A program made the translations under genes and the position numbers. The notes under the pieces were generated by a model, which had not been told where the DNA came from, searched no databases, and saw only the letters and a program-made list of their open reading frames with translations. Source: Cyanothece sp. BG0011 (lineage in GTDB: Bacteria; Cyanobacteriota; Cyanobacteriia; Cyanobacteriales; Microcystaceae). Taken from it: 64,000 nucleotides of DNA. The DNA is taken from NCBI RefSeq assembly GCF_003013815.1, contig NZ_PRLH01000183.1, forward strand, positions 26,892 through 90,891, written 5' to 3'. Shown piece by piece: positions 7,991-17,226 of this stretch; within the stretch, counting starts at the first letter, position 1, and the number at the start of each line of letters is the position of its first letter.

Positions 7991-9190
7991 CTAAGCTGTC
8001 GCTATAGCGTGGGCTTTCTGTAGCCCTGAATTTACTGGACAAGCCAATAAACTCGAACCTCCAGGCGACCTTACACTTCGCCCCACTAAAGCTATCATCA
8101 ACGACCCATTAAGATCAGCATCTCCAATCCATCCACAAGCTTTATTACTGCATTTAAAAGACTTATTATTTCTTAGTCCAATATGCAGACAACAATGACA
8201 AGTTTGCGATGTATATCTTGGGTTAATTGCTATTACCTCAATCCCTTCTTTAATTCCTTTATATTCTAGAAATGTTCTCAACTGATAGAAAGCCCATGAA
8301 TTCGATCGTCTTCGTTCAGTTTTATTTCTAGGTTTTTGATTAGTTCTTTCTCGAATTCCCGTTAAATCTTCAATAGACACAAAGGATTGAGTTTGTTTAG
8401 CTTCGTTAATAATAGTTTTAGATATATTGTGGTTTAACCATGCCTGATATCTTCTTTCTTTCCCTGATAGCCGTTTCAAGATTTGACGACATCTACGCCG
8501 TGTTGACCTTGTGCCTTGGGTTGCTTTTTTCTGCAAAGAAGCTCTGACTTTGGTTAATTTATCCCGTTTTTCTTGAATCTCCTTTCCTGACCACGATTTA
8601 TTAGTAGAGGTAACTGCTATGTCACGTCTCCCAAAATCTACCCCTATAACCCCCCTGCCTTCGGCATCCCCCCTATTAGGGGGGACTATGGGGGGTGGAG
8701 CGTCAGATTTGAGTTGAATATGCACATACCAATCCCCATCTTTATGTTGACAAACTTGTGCTGATGTTGGGTTTTGTCCTGATAGTTTTCCTCTGTGATA
8801 ATTACTTACTCTCATAGGAATTTTAGCTCGTTTCCCAGTTGTACTAATACTAGCCAAATACCCAGTCTCAATAAACCGAAAAGTACGAGCATCACAATCA
8901 AAACTAGTCGGTTTAAAGTTTTTGACTTTTCTACCTTTCTGTTTAGCTGTTAAGCGATTAGCTGCTACCCTTGCACAAGCTCTAACAACATGATTAGCTG
9001 TCAATCCAAAACGTTCTTTAACGTCTTGATAACAAACAGCTTGGATAGAGTTTCTATTGGTCAAATTAGGTTTAACTGTCTTATTAATATAGTTACAAGC
9101 ATCAGCAAACGCCAGAGCAGTATCGTCTAATAATTGACGTTGCTTTAATGTAGGTTGAAGTTTAACAACTAGCGTTAAGACTTGTTTCAT
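7991..9190 (-). CDS. tnpB: TnpB RNA-guided nuclease / IS605 OrfB-type protein
   Basis: About 399 residues from the ATG at 9190. A longer frame to 9277 runs into intron sequence and has no basis. RuvC-like catalytic residues look intact: GVDFGRRDIAV (Asp ~185), FVSIEDLTGI (Glu ~274) and GDADLNG (Asp ~357). A four-Cys zinc finger (CHCC...KCSNKACGW) precedes the last. TnpB proteins are omega-RNA-guided DNA nucleases that promote retention of the element. An in-frame stretch PPPIVPPNRGDAEGRG at about 165-180, just before the first RuvC motif, is encoded by a G-rich palindromic repeat (8651-8698) and looks inserted. The C-terminus SGLQKAHAIATA is read through the element's terminal hairpin. Confidence 0.88.
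   Translation of the reverse strand: MKQVLTLVVKLQPTLKQRQLLDDTALAFADACNYINKTVKPNLTNRNSIQAVCYQDVKERFGLTANHVVRACARVAANRLTAKQKGRKVKNFKPTSFDCDARTFRFIETGYLASISTTGKRAKIPMRVSNYHRGKLSGQNPTSAQVCQHKDGDWYVHIQLKSDAPPPIVPPNRGDAEGRGVIGVDFGRRDIAVTSTNKSWSGKEIQEKRDKLTKVRASLQKKATQGTRSTRRRCRQILKRLSGKERRYQAWLNHNISKTIINEAKQTQSFVSIEDLTGIRERTNQKPRNKTERRRSNSWAFYQLRTFLEYKGIKEGIEVIAINPRYTSQTCHCCLHIGLRNNKSFKCSNKACGWIGDADLNGSLMIALVGRSVRSPGGSSLLACPVNSGLQKAHAIATA
8648..8699. repeat. G-rich dispersed repeat embedded in tnpB
   Basis: CCCCCCTATTAGGGGGG followed by ACTATGGGGGGTGG matches the layout of the G-run repeats at 12465, 16941 and 53335 (CCCCCC, AT core, GGGGGG, then spaced G-runs). Its left flank adds GCCTTCGGC, a small hairpin. 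The length keeps the tnpB frame open. Confidence 0.6.
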
Positions 9191-9350
9191 CGACCTTAAA
9201 AACTCACTAAAATGACATACTAACATAGAAAGCGCAAGGGTCATGGGGGTGAGAAGCAATAAGAAGCCAATGCCCATCTGTAATGGATGTGGATATGCTG
9301 ACGTATTGCTGGTCTATTAGTAAGAAATAGTCTCTATTAGAGGTAGTTAA

Positions 9351-10043
9351 ATGTCGAAGGCGAGTATAACCAAGACTACGCTAGAATGGAACACAATCAA
9401 CTGGGCAAAAATCCAGAGGAAAGTGTTTAAGCTTCAAAGCAGAATATTTCAAGCTGTTAAATCAGGCGATAAAGTCAAAGCTAAAAAGCTTCAGAAGTTA
9501 CTGTTAAAGTCACATTATGCTAAGCTCTTAGCGGTTCGCAAAGTAACCCAAGACAATCAAGGACGGAAGACAGCAGGTATCGATGGTATAAAGGCGTTAC
9601 GCCCTAACCAAAGAGTGAAACTTGCCTACGAACTAAACGTTAAAGGTTACAGAGCAAAAGCACTTAGACGGATATGGATTCCCAAACCAGGACGTGAAGA
9701 AAAGCGACCTTTAGGAATCCCGACCATCAAGGACAGAGCAATGCAAGCTTTGGTTAAATCAGCCTTAGAACCGTACTGGGAAGCCCAATTCGAGGGAACA
9801 TCTTACGGCTTTAGACCAGGCAGAAACGCCCATGATGCCATCGGTAGAATCTACACAGCAGTAAACAAAACTGCAAGATATGTTTTGGATGCCGATATAT
9901 CAAAATGTTTCGATAAGATTAAACATGATTACCTACTGTCCAAAGTAGATTGTCCCACCGTCATGAAACATCTAATTAAAAGGTGGCTAAAATGTGGTGT
10001 CATAGACAATGGCGTATTTGAGGATACCAAGACACGGAAATAA
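9351..10043 (+). pseudogene. ltrA: Group II intron reverse transcriptase/maturase, N-terminal part, internally deleted
   Basis: 230 residues containing the start of a group II RT: KTAGIDGIK (~73-81), RRIWIPKPGREEKRPLGIP (~106-124), SYGFRPGRN (151-159) and the catalytic A-box VLDADISKCFDKI with Asp 180 and 182. The frame ends 48 residues later, soon after GVFEDT, at the point where intact homologues continue into the PQGG and YADD blocks. The second catalytic Asp pair and the maturase domain X are absent. The downstream HNH domain is in another frame (10028-10393), so an internal deletion plus frameshift near 10027 is the simplest reading. The protein cannot be an active reverse transcriptase. 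Confidence 0.85.
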
Positions 10044-10393
10044 TGAGACATCAATTGGTCAAACCCGAAGCATCACCTTATGACGGAAATTGGACATACT
10101 GGAGCAGTAGACGTGGCAACTACCCAGAAACACCCAACAGAGTTGCAAAACTCCTAAAAAAACAAAAAGGTAGATGCACGTTATGTAGACAACACTTTAC
10201 ACCTGATGACTTGATAGAAATTGACCACATCATCCCGAAATCGAAAGGCGGTAAGGATGAATATAAAAACTATCAAGCTCTACACCGTCACTGTCATGAT
10301 GTTAAAAGCAGAAATGATGGCTCTTATGATTGGTCAGATAATGGCTATGAATGGAAAGATGGTGTATTAACGGTACCAATGACAATGGACTAA
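10043..10393 (+). pseudogene. HNH endonuclease domain detached from the group II intron protein
   Basis: 116 residues from an ATG that overlaps the TAA of the RT fragment (TAATG). The frame is open from 10028 (QDTEIMRHQ...). It shows the C-terminal segment of cyanobacterial group II intron proteins: KPEASPYDGNW, then an HNH nuclease with CTLC (45-48), DHIIPKSKGG (61-70) and LHRHCHD (80-86). All zinc-binding and catalytic His positions are present. It could be translated by coupling to the RT fragment, but without the RT and maturase it has no retrohoming role. The gene ends eight nt before domain V. Confidence 0.8.
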
Positions 10394-10477
10394 TTGCCGA
10401 AAGCCGTATGACGAGAAATTGTCATGTACGGTTTGGAATGGGAGTCGGGATAGGTGACTATCCCTTCGACCCCTAAT

Positions 10478-12445
10478 ATTCCTCTCGACTCTGTGCAATT
10501 GCGCCGACAGGAACTTTCAGTACAGAGCGAGCCTCCTTGCGACATCAAGGTGAATCTTGATAATTCTTCTCATCAGTCCGATCTGATGGGAATTGATATT
10601 AATTCGGATGTTGTTACCGTCACTGAAACCTTACAGGGGTTAATTCAAGAGAGTGCATCTGAGGGGGGTGACTCAAGTGCAAATATCGATAGTTATATAA
10701 CCACAGGGGCAAGTAGTTTTGATGATCCCATTACTAATAACAACACAAAACAATCATTAATTTTTAGCGATCGCGAAAAAGGAACGTTAGACGATAACGA
10801 TCTCATTTATCAAGGAGGTTATAGGGATGAATATCGGTTAACTGGTTTTAGTAATAATGAAACCATTATCCTAGATTTAAAAGCGTTTGACTTTGGTAGT
10901 TCCTTGCAATTAATTAATGGTGAAACAGGGGAAACCATTAAGCAGTCTGATGTCGAACAAAAGGATGGATCGATTAATAATCAATTGATGTTTACCCCTG
11001 ACACCGATATAGAATATGTCGTTCGAGTCACCTCTATTGAAGAGGCAACCACCGGAACCTATAGTTTAGGGACAACTTCAGGGGAACTGACCGAAAAATT
11101 GATTTTTAGTGATACAGAGACAGGGATTTTAGACAGCAGTGATCAAACGTTTCAAGGTCGTTATCGAGATGAATATATTTTAAGAGGACTTGAGGATCAA
11201 CAAACCGTTATTCTTGAATTAGAAAATGTAGGATTTGGTAGTTCCCTGCAATTAGTTAACCGTGAAACTGGAGAATTAATCGATCACTATGAGGTAACAG
11301 AAACCGAGGGAACGTCTTATAGTCGACTGCAGTTTACCAGTAGCAATGAGATCGAATATTTAGTAAGAGTCACCTCTACTGGAGACAGCGAAAGCATCAC
11401 AGGCAACTATACCCTAGGAACCACTTTAGGAGAACTGACCCTAGGAATTAGTGATCAAACCATTAAAGGAACTTTAAGTGACAGTGATGAAATGATTGAC
11501 TTGTGGCGTGGCCGATATACAGACCGATACGAAATCACAAATGTCTCCCCTGAACAGACAATTAACATTGACTTTAATTCCTCGGACTATAGTAACATCG
11601 TATTTTTGATCAATGCAGACACTGGAGGCTATATCTGGTCTAACATTAGTTCCTACGATAGAGAAAGCGGTATCTACACTTCTCAGATTACTTACACCGC
11701 TAGAGAAGATGTTAATTACGCTGTGGTGGTCAGTTCTTATATGTCACGACAGATGGGAGACTATAGTTTAACCATTGATACCAAGACATCAGTATCCGGT
11801 GGATTTGATATTAATGATGATGATGCCCATCCTATTCTCAAAACTCGTCTCATGGATAACTATCTACTCTCAGATGTACAGGTGGGAGAAGATGTCAAAC
11901 TGAACTTCAATAGCAGTTCTTCTAATAATTTAGTTCAACTCTATGATCAAGACACAGGCGATGTGTTACAGACAACAACAGAAGCTAATCTACAATTTAC
12001 TGTCGAAGAAGGAATTAATTACGGAGTCAGAGTCTTAGGAGAAGCTGGAGAAACCTATAGCTTAACCACTGATACTGGTTTGTTATTTGATAGTAATGTC
12101 ATTGGACTCAATGAAACCATTACCAGTTCTCTGGTAACCAGCGATGCTAGACTCGACTATAAGGAATATTGGAGCTATCACCGATTTTACTCAGACGGTT
12201 ATTACTTCTCTGCCGATAGTTTACAAGGACAAGATGAACTAACCATTAAAATTGATGCCGAGTTTGCTCCTGAAGTCCATATTGTCAATGCTCAAACCGG
12301 AGAATTTCTTGATTTTGATAGGACGCTTTATCGGACAAACCTAACCCACACATTCGATGTAGAGGATAATATTGATTACCTAATTCTCGTGACCTCTCGC
12401 CATAACGGACAGATAGGTGAGTATACTCTTTCTTTAACAACATAA
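10478..12445 (+). pseudogene. Main part of the interrupted protein: five PPC-like beta-sandwich repeats
   Basis: About 655 residues. A GTG at 10454 inside intron domain VI could start translation, but residues up to about 10477 are intron. Four to five related modules of about 100-125 residues follow. The first three share a LIFSD/GISD...G.L.D.D...G.Y.D.Y.L.G block, then a hydrophobic strand, SSLQLIN..TGE, and a closing YLVRVTS....G.YSLGT. This layout matches bacterial pre-peptidase C-terminal (PPC)-type domains found in large surface or secreted proteins. No Cys. The coding frame is intact and not degenerate, so the disruption is recent or the fragment is still used. The original protein would be about 680 residues including the fragment at 7892-7975. 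Confidence 0.7.
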
Positions 12446-12464
12446 ACCCTGTTGCGGAGTTCCC

Positions 12465-12551
12465 TACCCCCTGCCCCTAACCCCCCCTGCCCCTAACCCC
12501 CCTGCCCCCCTTATAAAGGGGGGTGTGGGGGGTTAGGGGGGTGTGGGGGGA
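12465..12551. repeat. G-rich dispersed repeat with CCCCCCTTATAAAGGGGGG core
   Basis: Several CCCCCTGCCCCTAA units on the left, an inverted core CCCCCCTTATAAAGGGGGG, then GTGTGGGGGG/TTAGGGGGG units on the right. Together this is a long imperfect palindrome with many G-runs. It lies in the ~395-nt gap between the PPC gene and the TIGR02588 gene. The rest of that gap (12552-12840) shows nothing else recognisable. Confidence 0.85.
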
Positions 12552-12840
12552 AGGTGTCAGATATGAGTTCATCAAAAATTTTTCCCTCTCTAGACAGATG
12601 ATAAATAGATTTAAAGTAAAGAAAATAGGATGTGTCAACGTTAGTCAAGTTTCATAATAAGAGATTAACCTGAGTTCAAGATAAGAAAATCTTGTCTAAG
12701 TGCGGTAATAGGGAACGCTGGAACAGGGAAGGGAAAATAGTCAATTATCAATCAATTTTTCTTGGTATTATTGACCTTATCCTACCAACTAGAGAATCTA
12801 TTTTTATGACTTGTTATTTTAGATCAGATAAAAATTGAAT

Positions 12841-13251
12841 ATGAGTAATAAAGCATATTCAGATTCTTCTTTTTCTCGCCGTTCGTTTCCTGAAAAACTG
12901 AGTTTTACTATTGCGATCGCCCTATTAGCAGTATTAATTAGTTTAATTTTCTATAGTTGGTTTACACAGTCCAATCAACCCCCGATTTTATCGGCTAGTT
13001 TTGGGCAAAAAATCCGTCAAGTTGAGCAACAATATTACGTTCCTTTTACAGTCACCAATAAAGGAGAACAAGCTGTCAAATCAGTTCGTATTATTGGCAA
13101 GCTAACCATTGGCAAAACCATTGAACAGAAAGGGGAACAAGAAATTAATTTTTTGTCAAGAGATGAAAGCATTTCAGGGGTATTTATTTTTACCCATGAT
13201 CCCCAAGCAGGAGAATTAGACATTCGGGTAACCGGTTATAAACTTCCTTAG
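12841..13251 (+). CDS. TIGR02588-family membrane-anchored protein
   Basis: 136 residues from ATG 12841; a TTG at 12835 is also in frame. One transmembrane helix (about 22-43) is followed by a small all-beta domain with YYVPFTVTNKGEQAV, a DUF11/CARDB-like strand pattern, ending in DIRVTGYKLP. The pattern and the nearby partner gene fit the uncharacterised TIGR02588 family, usually found close to the TIGR02587 membrane protein; that partner is at 16036 here. The beta domain probably faces the periplasm. Function unknown. Confidence 0.65.
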   Translation: MSNKAYSDSSFSRRSFPEKLSFTIAIALLAVLISLIFYSWFTQSNQPPILSASFGQKIRQVEQQYYVPFTVTNKGEQAVKSVRIIGKLTIGKTIEQKGEQEINFLSRDESISGVFIFTHDPQAGELDIRVTGYKLP

Positions 13252-13468
13252 CATCATAAGCTATTAAGTTTCTAAATTACCAATTCAACCGCTAGGGTAA
13301 CGCCAGAGAAAGCCTTTGAAGAGTTTTTATAAACTTAGAAAATAAGGGTTTTAAATGCACAATAGCTGAGGAAGAAAAAGAAAATTAAATTCTGTCAATT
13401 GTCTAGATATTTAACAACATACATCAGAAAACTATAGAAACTTTATTGACAAATAAGAGGAAACTCAA

Positions 13469-14308
13469 ATGTGGGTAGAAAAACTAGCAAGAGCAGGTTA
13501 TGCTGCCAAAGGAGTTGTGTACGCGACCATTGGTATTTTAGCCATACAAGTGGCCATTAGTGCAGGGGGAAAAACAACCGGTAGTTCCGGGGCCTTGCAA
13601 AGTATCGCGTCTCAACCGTTTGGTCAGTTTTTATTGATTTTAGTGGCCATTGGCCTATTTTGTTATAGTTTATGGCGTTTAATTGAAGCGATTTTTGATC
13701 CTGAACATCGTAGAACCGATTCTAAAAACATCGCCAAACGGATTGGTTATTTATTCAGTGGGATAATTTACGGCGCGTTAGGGGTTCAAGCTGTGATGAT
13801 CGTCACTCAGGCTGCATCTAGCTCCCAAGGAAGTGGTAATTCTACCTCAGACTGGACAGCAAAACTGATGGCTCAACCTTTTGGTCGATGGTTAGTGGCA
13901 CTGGTGGGAGCAATAACGATCGGGGTTGGTTTATATCGTTTGTATTATGCCTACAAGGTTAAATTTCGTCGTAAACTCAATTTAAGAGAGCTAGATGTCA
14001 AGACAGAAAAATGGGTAATTCGTATCAGTCGATTTGGCATTGCAGCGCGAGGAGTCATTTTTGTGATTATCGGATTTTTCTTTTTGCAAGCCTTTAGACA
14101 ATACGATCCCAGTGAAGCTAAGGGACTTGATGGGGTCCTTCAAACCTTAGCCCAACAACCCTATGGAAAAATTCTCTTAGGGATCGTTGCTTTGGGATTA
14201 ATTGCTTACAGTATTTATCTATTTGTCCAATCGAGATATCGACAAATTCCGGTTAGTAATGTACCTGATAGTTTACCGCGAGAGTTAGCGAATCATCGGT
14301 ATAAATAA
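13469..14308 (+). CDS. DUF1206 membrane protein, three tandem two-helix repeats
   Basis: 279 residues. Three copies of a hairpin module are visible. Each starts with an ARAGYAAKG/AKRIGYLFSG/SRFGIAARG motif, continues with a helix, an A..PFG or AQQPYG motif, then a second helix ending in YSLWRL, VGLYRLYYA or IAYSIYLF. That is six transmembrane helices, the standard DUF1206 architecture. Start ATG has AGAGGAAA upstream. It lies in the group of membrane and redox genes at 12.8-18.4 kb. No enzymatic motif; function unknown. Confidence 0.85.
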   Translation: MWVEKLARAGYAAKGVVYATIGILAIQVAISAGGKTTGSSGALQSIASQPFGQFLLILVAIGLFCYSLWRLIEAIFDPEHRRTDSKNIAKRIGYLFSGIIYGALGVQAVMIVTQAASSSQGSGNSTSDWTAKLMAQPFGRWLVALVGAITIGVGLYRLYYAYKVKFRRKLNLRELDVKTEKWVIRISRFGIAARGVIFVIIGFFFLQAFRQYDPSEAKGLDGVLQTLAQQPYGKILLGIVALGLIAYSIYLFVQSRYRQIPVSNVPDSLPRELANHRYK

Positions 14309-14487
14309 TAATGATTGAACCCTATTCCTAAGGGCAGATACTCTGTATTTCTTAAGTCAGAGAAAAACTCAAAAAGATTGTCTGCGCAGACAATTTTGAT
14401 TCACTCCGTAAGAAGATGAAATGAGAGGCATTTATTTGCTCAAATAGGGTTAATCACTCATAAAATTTAGCTCTACAATTACTACTT

Positions 14488-16035
14488 ATGTCATCTCCAT
14501 CTACAAAACCGATTTCTTACTGGATCGATTCAACGCCACAAACAGATTATTCAGAATTTGTTGAAAATACTTCAGTCGATGTTGCTATTGTTGGGGCTGG
14601 AATCGTCGGCTTAACCGCAGCCCATCGGCTGAAAAAAGCGGGTAAAACCGTCGCTGTTATTGAGTCTAAAAAAGTGGCTACGGGGGTAAGTGGTCATACA
14701 ACGGCTAAAATTACCGCCTTGCATCAACTGATTTATCAAGATTTAATCTCTCAATTAGGACAAGAAAAGGCAAACCTGTATGGTGAGTCTAATCAAGCAG
14801 CGATCGAATATATTGCTAACTTAGTCGAAACTGAGCAAATTGATTGTGATTTTAGTCGCCAAAACGCTTACACCTTTGCTGAGTCGGTTAAACAACTCGA
14901 CAAAGTAGAAGCAGAAGTAGAAGCAGCCCAATCTTTAGGTTTACCGGCTTCTTTTGTCAAAAAAACATCGCTTCCTTTTCCCATTTCCGGTGCCATTCAA
15001 TTTGAAAACCAAGCTCAATTTCACGTTCGTAAATATTTACTCCATTTAGCAAACAGCATTCCAGGAAACGGGAGTTATCTCTTTGAAGATACCAGAGTTG
15101 AAGATGTTAAAGAAGAAAAAACCGCTTGTCGAGTCATAACCCGCCGAGGGCAAATTACAGCCAAAGACGTGATCGTGGCCACTAATATTCCCATTCTCGA
15201 TCAAGGACTCTTTTTTGCTAAAGCTTACCCGAAACGCTCCTATTTAATCGGTGCGCCCATTGACCCAGAAAAGGCGCCTCAAGGAATGTTTATCGGAACT
15301 GGACAAAATTATCGTTCTATTCGTACCACCCCTTATAACGGTCGTTTACTCCTATTAGTAGGGGGTGAAGGCCACAAAACCGGAGAAGTCACCGAAACCG
15401 ATAAACGATTTTTACCCCTTGAAGAGTATGCTCGCGCTCGGTTTGAAGTAAATTCAATCGATTATCGCTGGTCCTCTCAAGATATGGTTTCTTTTGATAA
15501 ACTGCCTTATATCGGTAAATTAACCCCTCTACATAGTCATATTTATGTGGCCACGGGCTTAAGTTTATGGGGCATGACCAAAGGGACGTTATCAGGAATG
15601 TTGCTCTGCGATATGATTTTAGAGCAAGAAAATCCTTGGCTCAATTTATATGACTCAACCCGTGCCACTCCCTTTGTTTCTAAGACTTCTATTAAAGAGA
15701 ATGCAGACGTGGCCATTCATTGGATTGGCGATCGCTTTAAAGGTCGACAAGACTCTGTCTCTGAACTGAATCCAGGAGAGGGTAAAGTGGTAGACTTAGA
15801 AGGGGATCAAGTAGCCGTCTATCGAGATGAGAAAAATAAGCTTCATGCTGTTTCTGCCGTCTGTTCTCACTTAGGTTGTGTGGTTAATTGGAACGAAGCG
15901 GAAAAGAGTTGGGACTGTCCTTGTCATGGGGCGCGTTTTGATTGTGAAGGCCAAGTGCTTCATGGTCCTGCGACGAAAGATTTATCTAATCTTCAGGTGT
16001 CAGAAGACCAAGAAGGTAAAGTTGTTTCTGTGTAG
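14488..16035 (+). CDS. FAD-dependent oxidoreductase fused to a C-terminal Rieske domain
   Basis: 515 residues. The N-terminal DAO-type FAD domain has the dinucleotide motif VAIVGAGIVGLTAAHRL (32-48) and a second block ATGLSLWGMTKGTLSG near 350. After a linker the C-terminal ~100 residues form a Rieske [2Fe-2S] domain with CSHLGC (459-464) and CPCHGARFD (477-485), giving C-x-H and C-x-x-H ligands. This fusion is common in cyanobacteria and bacilli, but the substrate is unknown. The next gene begins immediately after the TAG, so translational coupling is likely. Confidence 0.88.
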   Translation: MSSPSTKPISYWIDSTPQTDYSEFVENTSVDVAIVGAGIVGLTAAHRLKKAGKTVAVIESKKVATGVSGHTTAKITALHQLIYQDLISQLGQEKANLYGESNQAAIEYIANLVETEQIDCDFSRQNAYTFAESVKQLDKVEAEVEAAQSLGLPASFVKKTSLPFPISGAIQFENQAQFHVRKYLLHLANSIPGNGSYLFEDTRVEDVKEEKTACRVITRRGQITAKDVIVATNIPILDQGLFFAKAYPKRSYLIGAPIDPEKAPQGMFIGTGQNYRSIRTTPYNGRLLLLVGGEGHKTGEVTETDKRFLPLEEYARARFEVNSIDYRWSSQDMVSFDKLPYIGKLTPLHSHIYVATGLSLWGMTKGTLSGMLLCDMILEQENPWLNLYDSTRATPFVSKTSIKENADVAIHWIGDRFKGRQDSVSELNPGEGKVVDLEGDQVAVYRDEKNKLHAVSAVCSHLGCVVNWNEAEKSWDCPCHGARFDCEGQVLHGPATKDLSNLQVSEDQEGKVVSV

Positions 16036-16914
16036 GTGATAGCTATTATCAACAATACTTGGAAAAAAGAACTCGATGAGATAATTCGTGGAGCATCAGG
16101 GGGATTTTTATTCGGTATTCCCCTGGTTTACACGATGGAAGTATGGCGCATTGGCTCTCAAACTGATTCATCCTTGATGCTCTTGATTTTGTTGATCACT
16201 TATTTAGTGATTTTCAGTTTAAATTCGATTGAGGGCTTTCGTCGCAAAAAACGAAAAGGATGGACTGATGCGCTTTTAGAAAGCAGTGAAGCTTTAGCCA
16301 TCGGCTGTTGTTGTGCAAGTGTCACCCTTTTACTATTACAAAAGATAACCCCGATCACTCCTTTAGAAGAGGTGTTAGGTAAGATCATCTTTGAAATGGT
16401 TCCTTTTGCTATTGGTACAGCCTTGTCTCGGGTTTTATTGGATGGAGAGCCGAAAAAACCTGTTTCCCAAGAGGATAAATCTCGAAAAAAACGAGATAAT
16501 CAGCAACAAGTTCAGGTTAATGAAACTTTAGCCGATATTAGTGCTAGTTTTCTGGGTGCGATGATCGTTGCCTTTAGTATTGCCCCCACTGATGAAGTTC
16601 GCGTTTTGGCTGTATCAGCTTCTCCTCCTTGGCTCATTGTTATTATCATGTCTTCTTTGTTAATTTCTTATATGATCGTTTTTGCAGCCGGTTTTACTGA
16701 TCAAGCTAAGCGCAGAAAACAACGAGGTTTGTTTCAAACCCCGGAAGCGGAAACGGTTATTTCTTATTTAATTGCTTTATTTATGTCAGGGTTAATGCTT
16801 TTGTTTTTTCAGCAATTAAATTTTAATATGCCCTGGTTTTTATGGTTACAATATACCATTATTTTAGGGCTTCCTGCTGCTATTGGTGGCGCAGCCGGCC
16901 GTATTGCTATTTAA
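16036..16914 (+). CDS. TIGR02587/DUF2391 integral membrane protein
   Basis: 292 residues starting with GTG directly after the TAG of the oxidoreductase gene (TAGGTG). It has about seven hydrophobic segments, arranged as two halves separated by a charged cytoplasmic linker with KKPVSQEDKSRKKR. The N-terminus has ELDEIIRGASGGFLFGIPL, characteristic of the TIGR02587 family. Each half contains a Gly-rich helix and an EGFRRKKRKG or GFTDQAKRRKQRG loop, which suggests an internal duplication. Transport or sensing is possible, but nothing is proven. It shares its neighbourhood with TIGR02588 at 12841. Confidence 0.8.
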   Translation: MIAIINNTWKKELDEIIRGASGGFLFGIPLVYTMEVWRIGSQTDSSLMLLILLITYLVIFSLNSIEGFRRKKRKGWTDALLESSEALAIGCCCASVTLLLLQKITPITPLEEVLGKIIFEMVPFAIGTALSRVLLDGEPKKPVSQEDKSRKKRDNQQQVQVNETLADISASFLGAMIVAFSIAPTDEVRVLAVSASPPWLIVIIMSSLLISYMIVFAAGFTDQAKRRKQRGLFQTPEAETVISYLIALFMSGLMLLFFQQLNFNMPWFLWLQYTIILGLPAAIGGAAGRIAI

Positions 16915-16940
16915 TTCATATCTTGTACCTTCGATAATTT

Positions 16941-17047
16941 CCCACGCCCCCTACCCCCCTGCCCCCTACCCCCCCTGCCCCCTACCCCCCCTGCCCCCCT
17001 TATAAAGGGGGGTGTGGGGGGTGTGGGGGGTGTGGGGGGTGTGGGGG
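16941..17047. repeat. G-rich dispersed repeat, long copy
   Basis: CCCCCTACCCCCCTG units, then the core CCCCCCTTATAAAGGGGGG, then four GTGTGGGGGG units. Same family as 12465 and 53335. It lies between the TIGR02587 gene and the baeRF gene. The minus-strand open frame across it is a low-complexity artefact. Confidence 0.88.
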
Positions 17048-17226
17048 ATAGCAATAGGCAATAGTAAAAAATTTCTTTCTAAAGAAAGATGGATAAGGTT
17101 GTGAAAGTTAGTTTTAATAAAAAATGGAATAGATAAGTCTTTGAATATATCAATTAATATTGAAGACTGAAAGAGAGCAAAGAGCAAAAATAAATTATCA
17201 TCTGTAGAATTTTTTAGAGCCTAATT

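Larger units (their letters stand above)
7976..9230 (-). mobile_element. IS200/IS605-family element carrying only tnpB (boundaries approximate)
   Basis: A tnpB gene without an adjacent tnpA. Just beyond the tnpB stop, and partly inside it, a hairpin (CCCAACGCTA/TAGCGTGGG, 7985-8012) resembles the subterminal hairpin of the right end of IS200/IS605 elements; the omega RNA of TnpB would be expected to overlap this end. The left end lies between the tnpB start at 9190 and group II intron sequence near 9230. No target duplication is expected for this family. Without tnpA the element could move only in trans. Confidence 0.65.
9230..10477 (+). mobile_element. 5'-truncated group II intron
   Basis: The 3' part of a bacterial group II intron. 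Domain V is recognisable at 10401-10434 (AAGCCGTATGACGAGAAATT followed by GTCATGTACGGTTT; AGCCGT pairs with ACGGTT). Domain VI follows (GGGATAG/CTATCCC with GTGA loop), and the probable 3' splice site is after CCCCTAAT near 10477. The intron-encoded protein is in domain IV but is damaged. Only about 120 nt of intron precede it, so most of domain I and the GTGYG 5' splice site are missing. The IS element sits exactly where they should be. Self-splicing is therefore not expected. The left boundary is approximate. Confidence 0.75.

Noticed and set aside
7848..8042. 64-residue minus-strand frame
   Set aside because: Antisense to the interrupted gene start and the IS terminal hairpin; no start signal and no coding character.
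16966..17187. Minus-strand frame with HTPHTPHTP repeats
   Set aside because: It is the G-rich dispersed repeat read as protein, with no ribosome site or conserved content.
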